DNA of 5,386 bases, from positions 1 to 5,386 of the forward strand of contig JBMOHS010000229.1 in NCBI GenBank assembly GCA_049317725.1, read 5' to 3'. Each line of letters starts with the position of its first letter. Position 1 is the stretch's first letter. Shown in pieces: positions 1 to 5,250 of the stretch. Origin of the DNA: CAIOZW01 sp049317725. Its GTDB lineage: Bacteria > Acidobacteriota > Blastocatellia > RBC074. The translations under genes were made by a program, and so were the position numbers. The notes beneath the pieces were generated by a model that saw only the letters and a list, made by a program, of their open reading frames with translations, did not search any database and had not been told where the DNA came from.

Positions 1-157
1 AGAACAGTGCATTCTCCTCGATTTGAGGGTAGAGACGGAGTGCAGGGGGCTATCTGCACGAGGGTAACCCGGCCCATTCTGGCAGGACGGGATGTGGTAT
101 CAGGGCTTTCGAGTCTGACTGGCAATGTCGCCCTCACTCATGAGAGGTGATTTCCTC
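1..157. other. Left-edge stretch with no supported gene
   Basis: No convincing coding signal was found here. One + strand frame is open from base 1 to the TGA at 148-150 (49 codons), but roughly half its third positions are G or C, whereas the neighbouring genes strongly prefer G/C there, and I recognise no protein family. The region contains a perfect 6-base-pair inverted repeat, GTGCAG at 40-45 and CTGCAC at 54-59, with an 8-base loop. On the minus strand this stretch lies downstream of rluE and may be an intergenic region leading to a gene beyond the left edge. Confidence 0.4.
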
Positions 158-273
158 TTCTCAATTCTCTATTCTCCATTCTCCATTCTCAATTCTCTCC
201 CCATTCTCCATTCTCAATTCTCCATTCTCAATTCTCTCCCCATTCTCCATTTTCAATTCTCCATTCTCCATTT
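158..273. repeat. Heptanucleotide minisatellite array, ATTCTCN (GGAGAAT on the minus strand)
   Basis: About 15 consecutive units follow the pattern ATTCTC plus A, C or T, starting with a partial TTCTCA at 158 and ending with a partial ATTT at 273. Most units are exactly 7 bases. Two units, at 192-202 and 231-241, are 11-base variants ATTCTCTCCCC. These mark a 39-base higher-order period: 192-230 and 231-269 are two copies of one long unit plus four short ones. The array overlaps the 3' end of rluE by 21 bases (253-273) and provides its stop codon. Its function is unknown; slippage-driven growth is the likely origin. Confidence 0.93.
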
Positions 274-789
274 ACCCGGTTGGAGAGTGCCCAACTCCCA
301 GGGGCCGACGCGGACACGGATCAGGCGGAGCGTCGGATGGCCGACTGCCGCCGTCATGCGGCGGACTTGACGGTTGCGTCCCTCGCGGAGGGTGATCTCC
401 AACCAAGCCGTCGGAATGTGTCGTCGTTCCCGGATCGGTGGATGGCGTGGCCAGAGGTCGTCCGGGGGAGCGAGGGGTTTGACGCGAGCCGGCTTGGTCC
501 ATCCATCCCGCAGGAGGACCCCTTTGGCGAGGGACTGGCACACCTTCGGCCCCGGCTCTCCCTCGACCTGTACCCAGTAGGTCTTCTCGAGGTGATGGCG
601 TGGATCGGTGATCCGGTGTTGGAGCGCCCCTTCGTCGGTGAGGACGACCAGCCCCTCGCTGTCATAATCGAGTCGGCCCGCCGGATAGAGCCCTGGCCAG
701 TCGAGAAAGGCCCCGAGCGTCGTGCGCCCGTCGGCATCGGTAAACTGGCAGAGGACCTGAAAGGGCTTGTTGAGGAGCACCACCGTCAC
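253..789 (-). CDS. rluE: 23S rRNA pseudouridine synthase, RluE type (RsuA/RluB/E/F family)
   Basis: This 178-residue protein is predicted to isomerise a uridine in 23S rRNA to pseudouridine; in E. coli RluE the target is U2457, near the peptidyl transferase centre. The opening LNKPF (6-10) and QFTD (15-18) are typical of RluE. The family catalytic motif is GRLDYDSEGL with the catalytic Asp at residue 41. Further conserved blocks are LWPRHPPIRERR (112-123), IPTAWL (125-130) and the EGRNRQVRRMTA motif (136-147). There is no N-terminal S4 RNA-binding domain, as in RluE itself, so the length is normal. The start is a GTG whose first four bases (GTGA) overlap the TGA of the upstream transporter gene, with AGGAG five bases before it. 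This is the third gene of a minus-strand operon. Oddity: the last codons (WRMEN, then TGA) lie in the heptamer array, so the C-terminal tail is repeat-derived or seeded the repeat. The family call is firm; the exact target uridine is inferred. Confidence 0.93.
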   Translation of the reverse strand: MTVVLLNKPFQVLCQFTDADGRTTLGAFLDWPGLYPAGRLDYDSEGLVVLTDEGALQHRITDPRHHLEKTYWVQVEGEPGPKVCQSLAKGVLLRDGWTKPARVKPLAPPDDLWPRHPPIRERRHIPTAWLEITLREGRNRQVRRMTAAVGHPTLRLIRVRVGPWELGTLQPGKWRMEN

Positions 790-2117
790 GGGGTCTCCTC
801 TGGCGTGGTGGGCGGCGCAGGCAGTTCGACGCGCACCCAGAGGATGCGCCGGTTGACGACCCGCTCGACGGTAAAGCGGACGCCCTGGTCCTCGACGGTG
901 TCTCCAGGACGGAGGAGTCGTCCCGCGCGCGCGATGAGGAATCCCGCGACGGTCGTGTAGTCGTCTGACTCCGGGATCTGGAGCGGATACTTCCGGTTGG
1001 CCTCCCGCACCGGCACGCCCCCTTCGAGAGTGAAGATCCGCTCCCCCCCCTCGGGCTTCTCGACCAGGGCGTCGTCGTGCTCGTCATGGATCTCCCCGAC
1101 GATCTCCTCGAGCAGATCCTCCATCGTCAGAATCCCCTCCATCCCGCCGTGCTCGTCGACGATGATGGCCAAGTGGTTCCGTTGGCGCTGCATCTGTTGT
1201 AGTGCTTCCGCCAGGCGAGCCGTCTCCGGCAGGAAGAGAGCCTTCCGCATCGCCTTCGTCAGCTCAAAATCCTGGGCCTGCAGCATGAAACTCAGGACAT
1301 CCTTGCCGTGAACGATCCCGACAATGTTGTCGACTTGGTCACGATAGACGGGCAGTCGCGAATAGCCGGAATTCCGGAAGAGCGCCGCCAACTCAGGAAA
1401 CGTTGCCTGCTCCGGAACGGCCACCACCTGCGTCCGCGGGATCATGACCTCCGTCACCGTCAGCTCCGAGAACTCAAAGACGTTGTGGATCAGCTCCTTC
1501 TCCTCCTGATCGAGCAGGCCCGATTGATGGCTGAGATTGACCAAGTAGCGCAGCTCTTCCTCGGTATAGGCGGTATGATGGCCCGGCCGAAACTCCACCC
1601 CAATGATTCGCAACAGGCGGATCCCTGAGAGATTGATGAACTGGATGAAGGGCTGAAAGGCCCTGTAGAAGAGGTGCATGCCAGCAGCGGTCGCCAAGGA
1701 GATGGCTTCCGCCTTCTCGATCGCCAATGCTTTCGGCGCATACTCACCCAGCACGAGATGAAGGTAGGTGATGATGGCGAGGGCGATGCCGATGGCGATC
1801 GTGTGCGCCAGCAAGGCCGAAGTCTCGACCGGCAGGTAGGTAAGCAGAAAGGGCTCCAGCCAAGCCGCCAGCGTCGACTCCCCAACCGCTCCGAGGGCCA
1901 GACTGGCGAGGGTAATCCCGAACTGGCTCGCCGAGAGCATCTCGTCGAGGTGGTCGAGCGCCCGCAAGACGGCTGCCGCTCCCGCCGTTCCCGTCGCCGC
2001 GAGGGTCTCGATCCGCGCGCGCCGCACACTGACCAACGCAAACTCGACCGCGACAAAGAAGCCGTTGGCGACCACCAGCAGCAGAATCAGGAAGATCTTG
2101 AAGAGAACGATCGTCAT
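786..2117 (-). CDS. CNNM/CorC-family membrane protein (DUF21, paired CBS, CorC_HlyC), putative divalent cation transporter
   Basis: This 443-residue integral membrane protein is of the type often labelled hemolysin-like or CorC; characterised relatives handle Mg2+/Co2+ export or magnesium homeostasis. Domains in order are: a DUF21/CNNM transmembrane domain at about 1-185, with hydrophobic segments near 3-27, 62-85, 100-126 and 140-168, the NGFFVAVEFALVSVRR signature at 18-33, and the conserved GEYAPK motif at 124-129; a CBS pair at about 220-345, including the TEVMIPR and GYSRLPVY motifs and the hallmark IIVDEHGGMEGILTMEDLLE block (318-337); and a C-terminal CorC_HlyC domain at about 355-432. 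Length and order are standard. The ATG start overlaps the stop of the hydrolase gene as ATGA, with GGGAGG six bases upstream, and the gene's own stop overlaps the rluE start. Nucleotide sensing by the CBS pair is known for the family, not shown here. The transported ion cannot be told from sequence. Confidence 0.93.
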   Translation of the reverse strand: MTIVLFKIFLILLLVVANGFFVAVEFALVSVRRARIETLAATGTAGAAAVLRALDHLDEMLSASQFGITLASLALGAVGESTLAAWLEPFLLTYLPVETSALLAHTIAIGIALAIITYLHLVLGEYAPKALAIEKAEAISLATAAGMHLFYRAFQPFIQFINLSGIRLLRIIGVEFRPGHHTAYTEEELRYLVNLSHQSGLLDQEEKELIHNVFEFSELTVTEVMIPRTQVVAVPEQATFPELAALFRNSGYSRLPVYRDQVDNIVGIVHGKDVLSFMLQAQDFELTKAMRKALFLPETARLAEALQQMQRQRNHLAIIVDEHGGMEGILTMEDLLEEIVGEIHDEHDDALVEKPEGGERIFTLEGGVPVREANRKYPLQIPESDDYTTVAGFLIARAGRLLRPGDTVEDQGVRFTVERVVNRRILWVRVELPAPPTTPEETP

Positions 2118-3229
2118 CGTGCCCCTCCCTGCGACGCCCGGAGAAACTCGACCGCCCGGTTCTCAGCCCACGCCCGATCCGGATCTCCCTGCCGACGACT
2201 GCAGAAGGCAACGTGTCCACCCTGGCGGGGTGCCAAGAGCCGGACGGCCCGGCTCTCTCTTAATCGTCGATCCTCAAATGGAGCAAAGGGGATGAAGGGA
2301 TCATCCTGGGCGTGGATGATCAACGATGGAATCCGGATCGCGGGAATCCACGGCAGCGAACTTGCCCGCGCATAGTAGTCCCAGGCGTCCTTGAATCCGT
2401 GGTAGGGCTGGAAATGGTTGTCCCACTCCCAGAGGTGTCGAATGCGCGGGAGTGGGCGCAGATCATAGCGGCCCGGGAAGAGACGGTCCTTCTCGCGGAT
2501 CGTCCGCCGCAGGCTCCGCAGGAAGCGGGCCTCATAGAGCCAATTGCGCGGCTCGGCGATCGCCCGCGAGCAGGAGGCAAGATCGATCGGAGGACTGATC
2601 GCACAGACTGCCCGCAGCAGCCGCGGCCCCTCCTCGCCCAGCTCTCCCGCCAGCTTGAGAACTTGGTTCCCCCCCATCGAAAACCCGACAAGGGAGACTC
2701 CGGGCAGCCCATCCCGCTCGACCATCTCGGTGACGACGGCCCGCAGGTCCGATGTCAATCCTGAATGGTACAGTTTCGGAGCCAAGTGCGCCGTGCCACC
2801 ACAGCCGCGGACGTTGTAGCGCAGCACGTTCCAGCCGGCCTGCCAGGCCTTCTCCGCCGTTCCGCGGACATAGTTGGCATCGGCCGACCCCTCGAGGCCG
2901 TGGACGATCAGCACCGTTGGGTGGATGCGCCGCTCCGGTTGCCAATGGCAGTAGGCGAGGACAGCCGTCTCCGGCTCGGTGGCAAAAGTGCGAAGCTCGA
3001 CGGGCATCGACCCCTCCAGAACCGGGAATCGCCGCCGACGCAGACTGCCGAGAATCGTCATGAGATGGGCGTTCCCCATCCCGGGCGGTGCGACAAAGGG
3101 GAAGGCCCCTTCCCACTCTCCAGCATATTCACGGAGAGGCTCAACTGGTGGTTCCGTTCCCTCCTCACCACCACTACTGCCCTCTTCCGCCCCTGCCCCA
3201 CCGTCCGACGTCGCCGCTTCCCAACTCAT
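2114..3229 (-). CDS. yheT: YheT-like alpha/beta-fold hydrolase
   Basis: This 371-residue alpha/beta hydrolase is of the YheT (COG0429) type, related to eukaryotic ABHD1/ABHD3. Relatives are thought to act on lipid or ester substrates, but the bacterial substrate is not established. Family signatures are GNAHLMTILGSL (52-63), the oxyanion-region VHGLEGSADANYVRG (109-123), YNVRGCGGTAH (138-148) with YHSGLTSDLRAV, and the nucleophile elbow GFSMGG with Ser184. The acid is Asp309 or Asp310 in HAQDDPF, and the base is His339 in GGHVAF, so the triad is complete. No signal peptide or membrane segment is seen, so it is probably cytosolic. Residues 1-35 are a Gly/Ser/Glu-rich extension, probably disordered. 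The start is nevertheless supported by a perfect AGGAGG at 3240-3245 ending ten bases before the ATG, and the next methionine (51) would remove part of the conserved start of the fold. It is the first gene of the three-gene operon, with an ATGA overlap to the transporter gene. Confidence 0.9.
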   Translation of the reverse strand: MSWEAATSDGGAGAEEGSSGGEEGTEPPVEPLREYAGEWEGAFPFVAPPGMGNAHLMTILGSLRRRRFPVLEGSMPVELRTFATEPETAVLAYCHWQPERRIHPTVLIVHGLEGSADANYVRGTAEKAWQAGWNVLRYNVRGCGGTAHLAPKLYHSGLTSDLRAVVTEMVERDGLPGVSLVGFSMGGNQVLKLAGELGEEGPRLLRAVCAISPPIDLASCSRAIAEPRNWLYEARFLRSLRRTIREKDRLFPGRYDLRPLPRIRHLWEWDNHFQPYHGFKDAWDYYARASSLPWIPAIRIPSLIIHAQDDPFIPFAPFEDRRLRESRAVRLLAPRQGGHVAFCSRRQGDPDRAWAENRAVEFLRASQGGAR

Positions 3230-3239
3230 CGTGCTTCTT

Positions 3240-3245
3240 CCTCCT
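3240..3245 (-). promoter_or_regulatory. Ribosome binding site of the YheT-like gene
   Basis: The minus strand reads AGGAGG here, a perfect anti-16S match with a 10-base spacer to the ATG at 3229. It fixes the upstream start and shows that the low-complexity N-terminal extension is translated. Confidence 0.75.
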
Positions 3246-3318
3246 ACACCATCACATCTCGCACGTGAAAAACACCTACTTTAATGGAAACTCGGCCCAG
3301 TCGCCAGAAAAATCGATC

Positions 3319-3348
3319 TTGAACTTTTGGTCAACGGTACCGTACAGT
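3319..3348 (+). promoter_or_regulatory. Candidate sigma70 promoter for the zinc-ribbon gene
   Basis: TTGAAC (3319-3324) is followed after 18 bases by TACAGT (3343-3348). Each box matches the sigma70 consensus at four of six positions. The pair lies in the divergent intergenic region, about 75 bases upstream of the zinc-ribbon gene start. A perfect 10-base palindrome, ACGGTACCGT (3334-3343), sits in the spacer and touches the -10 box, which is a plausible position for an operator. Both are weak, single-site inferences. Confidence 0.35.
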
Positions 3349-3410
3349 GAAACAGGTCTGTCACTCCATGATCGAAGACCTGTCTGATCCGGGCGCATGC
3401 CCAAGCGAAT

Positions 3411-3414
3411 GGAG
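3411..3414 (+). promoter_or_regulatory. Ribosome binding site deciding the zinc-ribbon gene start
   Basis: GGAG ends seven bases before the ATG at 3422. The reading frame is open further upstream to an ATG at 3347, but that one coincides with the candidate -10 region and would add 25 residues unlike a zinc-ribbon N-terminus. The 3422 start is therefore preferred. Confidence 0.7.
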
Positions 3415-3421
3415 AAACGCC

Positions 3422-4198
3422 ATGGCTGATGCCTTCTGTTCCCAATGCGGGGTGCTGCTCGACCGTCCCGCCCGCTTCTGCCGGCAGTGTGGGGCCGCCC
3501 TCTCACCCGAGGCTTCGTCGGAAAGGCGCCAACCAACCCCCGCCGACCACTCGAGCTATCAACCGGGTGCGACCCTCCGTCCCCCAACTGCCGGGAGTGG
3601 AGCTTGGGGGAGTCCCCCGCCTCCCTTTCCAGGGTCACTCGAATCGAGCCCGACGCCGGTGCGCCGCCGCTCCCGCTTAGGCAAGATTCTCCTCGCTGTG
3701 ACGCTCGCCCTCTTGCTACTGATCGGGGGAGCGGCCGTCGTCGGCTATCAGATCTACCAACGAGTCCGGACTGAGATTGGGCAGCTGCAACCGAAGGATC
3801 TTCTCCGGGCTGGCGAGGCTGGCCCCCTCCAAGGTCAGATTGAGGATCAGATCGATCGTGCGCTCGGCGATGGCCTCTCGGCCCTCCCCGACGCCAACGC
3901 CGTCCCCTCCAGCGACCTGACCGCCTATCTCTACCCTGGTGCGAAGCGCACCCAATCGACCCGCATCGTTGGCAACGAGATGGTCCGGCTGGTCACCTCT
4001 GACAGCTTCGATCAGGTCGATGCCTTCTACCGCAAGCTGGCCGGGAACCCCCTTGCCGAGAACCGCTCGGGGACAGAGCAGCAGAGCGTCTACAAGATCC
4101 CGATCACTCCGACCACGATTGTCACGCTCAGCGCCGATCCGCAACAGAAAGGCGAGACGACCATCGTCCTTCTCCGCTCCCCGCACCTCTCTCTTTGA
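3422..4198 (+). CDS. Zinc-ribbon, single-pass membrane protein of unknown function
   Basis: I do not recognise a named family for this 258-residue protein, but its architecture is clear. Residues 1-25 form a zinc ribbon with two CxxC pairs (FCSQCG with Cys6 and Cys9; FCRQCG with Cys20 and Cys23). A Pro/Ser/Gly-rich linker at about 28-80 is probably disordered. The basic cluster RRRSRLGK (81-88) precedes one strong transmembrane helix at about 89-110. By the positive-inside rule the ribbon is cytoplasmic and the rest extracytoplasmic. The helix continues into a charged stretch (about 111-150), then a small alpha/beta-looking domain (about 165-252) containing AYLYPGAK (168-175), TSDSFDQVDAFYRKLAG (192-208) and alternating hydrophobic strands to the end. 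The YPGA plus TSDS...FYRKL pattern resembles small secreted or lipoprotein-like domains I have seen annotated as DUFs in environmental bacteria (memory, not checked). The gene is divergent from the hydrolase operon and followed by a GC-rich hairpin. Coupling of cytoplasmic metal or protein binding to an outside domain is inference only. Confidence 0.85.
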   Translation: MADAFCSQCGVLLDRPARFCRQCGAALSPEASSERRQPTPADHSSYQPGATLRPPTAGSGAWGSPPPPFPGSLESSPTPVRRRSRLGKILLAVTLALLLLIGGAAVVGYQIYQRVRTEIGQLQPKDLLRAGEAGPLQGQIEDQIDRALGDGLSALPDANAVPSSDLTAYLYPGAKRTQSTRIVGNEMVRLVTSDSFDQVDAFYRKLAGNPLAENRSGTEQQSVYKIPITPTTIVTLSADPQQKGETTIVLLRSPHLSL

Positions 4199-4202
4199 AC
4201 CA

Positions 4203-4216
4203 GGGGCTTGCGCCCC
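4203..4216 (+). terminator. Short GC hairpin after the zinc-ribbon gene, possible weak terminator
   Basis: GGGGC (4203-4207) and GCCCC (4212-4216) form a perfect five-pair GC stem with a TTGC loop, four bases after the stop codon. No T-tract follows; instead the sequence stays very GC-rich to about 4240. It may slow or end transcription but is not a canonical intrinsic terminator. Confidence 0.35.
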
Positions 4217-4239
4217 CGGCCGCGCGGGGACGCCGCCGG

Positions 4240-4268
4240 TTGACTCCGCTCCCGTCGGTGCCTACTAT
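4240..4268 (+). promoter_or_regulatory. Sigma70-like promoter for the merR gene
   Basis: TTGACT (4240-4245; five of six matches to TTGACA) is separated by exactly 17 bases from TACTAT (4263-4268; four of six matches to TATAAT). The spacing is optimal and the region beyond -10 is locally AT-rich in an otherwise GC-rich gap. Transcription would begin near 4275, leaving a leader of about 90 bases before the MerR-type gene. Confidence 0.6.
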
Positions 4269-4324
4269 GTCTATTGCAATTTTCAACGGAGCAGTGGTCT
4301 GAGCGCCCCTGCGACAATCAACTG

Positions 4325-4346
4325 GGTCGACGACGATAGATCGACC
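4325..4346. promoter_or_regulatory. Inverted repeat in the merR leader, candidate operator or hairpin
   Basis: GGTCGA (4325-4330) and TCGACC (4341-4346) are perfect inverted copies separated by 10 bases, centred about 30 bases before the MerR-type start codon and downstream of the predicted promoter. It could be an autoregulatory site or an RNA hairpin. Six-base arms can arise by chance in GC-rich DNA, so this is weak. Confidence 0.25.
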
Positions 4347-4366
4347 GGCAGAGTAGAGACGCGCGC

Positions 4367-4855
4367 ATGCAGCAGGAACCGGTTCCAACAGAGATCCCCG
4401 ACAAACTCTTCTTCAAGATTGGGGAGGTCTGTGAGCTGGTCGGGGTCCAAGCCCACGTCCTGCGCTACTGGGAGACAGAATTTCCTTCTCTCCAACCCCA
4501 GAAGAACCGGGCCGGTCAACGAACCTACCGCCGCCGCGATGTCGAGATGGCCCTGCGTATCCGGCAACTCCTCTACGATGAGGGCTTCACCATTGCCGGA
4601 GCGAAACGGAAGATCGCCAGCGAAGGGCGCATCTCCGCCCCACGCCTCAAGGTCGTTCCACCCGCACCCGTGCTGCGCGAGGAGCTGGGATCCGCGATCT
4701 CCCCGCTCTCTTCCCTGGCAACGGAGGCTGCTGCGCTTCCCAGCACCCCCCCTCCCCCAGTCGGCCCCTCGCGTCTGTCGCGGGAGACGATCCAGCGCCT
4801 CCGCGGAATGGCCGAGGAGTTGTTGACTTTGCTTGAACACGATGTTAGAACTTAA
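4367..4855 (+). CDS. MerR-family transcriptional regulator, short effector-less type
   Basis: This 162-residue DNA-binding protein has a MerR-type winged helix-turn-helix at about 14-85: FFKIGEVCELVGVQAHVLRYWE (helix-turn-helix with the family LRYWE block), then the wing GQRTYRRRDVE (50-60) and the second helical pair RIRQLLYDEGFTIAGAKRKI. No ligand-binding or metal-cysteine domain follows. Instead there is a Pro/Ala/Ser-rich linker (about 95-137) and a C-terminal amphipathic helix (RLRGMAEELLTLL, 144-156) that could dimerise as a coiled coil. This layout matches the small MerR proteins that, as I recall, sit beside ihfA and a proline tRNA in several Gram-negative phyla; ihfA is absent here. 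The ATG at 4367 is the only reasonable start: an in-frame TAG lies at 4337-4339 and the next methionine is residue 61, beyond the reading head. The ribosome site is weak (AGAG, eight bases upstream). The gene ends 37 bases before tRNA-Pro and is probably cotranscribed with it. The regulatory target is unknown. Confidence 0.88.
   Translation: MQQEPVPTEIPDKLFFKIGEVCELVGVQAHVLRYWETEFPSLQPQKNRAGQRTYRRRDVEMALRIRQLLYDEGFTIAGAKRKIASEGRISAPRLKVVPPAPVLREELGSAISPLSSLATEAAALPSTPPPPVGPSRLSRETIQRLRGMAEELLTLLEHDVRT
4823..4851 (+). promoter_or_regulatory. Candidate tRNA-Pro promoter inside the end of merR
   Basis: TTGACT (4823-4828) and TAGAAC (4846-4851) are spaced by 17 bases and lie in the last codons of the MerR-type gene. 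A start near 4858 would give a short 5' leader of about 35 bases before the tRNA. The -10 box is a moderate match (four of six), so readthrough from merR remains equally plausible. Confidence 0.4.
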
Positions 4856-4892
4856 GACTTCGTGAAGGAGTTGAGTTCATCTCTCCGCACGA

Positions 4893-4966
<74 letters not shown>

Positions 4967-4993
4967 TTTCTACCTTTCGATATAGTGGTTAAC

Positions 4994-5035
4994 AAAAAGC
5001 AAAAAGGACGCTCGGTGCGTCCCTTTTTGCTTTTT
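4994..5035. terminator. Strong, probably bidirectional intrinsic terminator after tRNA-Pro
   Basis: The arms 4994-5011 (AAAAAGCAAAAAGGACGC) and 5017-5035 pair over 18 bases with a single bulged C (5023) and loop TCGGT. The + strand ends in TTTTTGCTTTTT and the minus strand mirrors it, so either transcript would meet a stem followed by a U-tract. It ends the merR/tRNA unit and insulates it from the repeats on the right. Confidence 0.9.
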
Positions 5036-5090
5036 GCCCCCAGAAAACGAGCCACCACGCGAATGCCCCGTTTCCTCCTCCTCCCCCTCA

Positions 5091-5250
5091 CAGCAAGGGT
5101 CCGGTTATTTGTCTCACGCGAAGCCGCCAAGACGCGAAGGTTTTTCAGGGAGCGAATCGCCCACCTTCTCCCATTCTTTCCCTCGCCCCTCGCCCCTTTT
5201 CCCTCGCCCCTCTTTGCGGCTTCGCGCCTTCGCGTGAGCCTACTCCCTCC
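5091..5250. repeat. 160-base direct repeat, copy 1
   Basis: This copy aligns with 5251-5386 at an exact 160-base offset (for example CCGGTT at 5101 and 5261). Over the well-conserved core (5094-5219) I count six substitutions plus one 7-base indel. It holds a left arm (5113-5139), a pyrimidine-rich centre with TCGCCCC heptamers (about 5163-5210), and an inverted right arm (5212-5238). No gene is encoded: frames open through it on the minus strand are antisense to tRNA-Pro and made of repeat sequence. The stretch 5036-5090 between terminator and repeat shows only pyrimidine-rich sequence. Confidence 0.9.
5113..5238. repeat. Long imperfect inverted repeat within copy 1
   Basis: The left arm 5113-5139 begins CTCACGCGAAG and the right arm 5212-5238 ends with its exact complement CTTCGCGTGAG. 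Over 27 bases, 23 positions pair, with a loop of about 72 bases. Each arm is itself three 8-base submotifs of the form nCGCnAAG, and the four mismatches recur at 4-base intervals, which fits arms built from degenerate submotifs rather than a simple duplicated palindrome. Confidence 0.85.

Noticed and set aside
1..150. Open frame 1-150 on the + strand as the tail of a gene from the left
   Set aside because: Only 49 codons, weak third-position GC and no recognisable motif; it could be chance.
40..150. Possible structured RNA (c-di-GMP-I riboswitch-like) on the minus strand
   Set aside because: The minus strand contains CCGGGTTACC (63-72) and CGAAAGCCC, vaguely like that class, but the P1b hairpin and the conserved GGACGCAAAGCC core are not present in order. 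A covariance-model search would decide.
125..395. Two overlapping + strand open frames rich in FSIL/NSPFSIL
   Set aside because: They are translations of the heptamer array continued into the antisense of rluE; no plausible protein.
280..960. A 226-codon + strand open frame
   Set aside because: It is antisense to rluE and the end of the transporter gene, both of which have complete family motifs.
3347..3421. Upstream ATG at 3347 as the start of the zinc-ribbon protein
   Set aside because: It lies within the candidate promoter, adds 25 residues without family likeness, and the ATG at 3422 has a well-placed GGAG.
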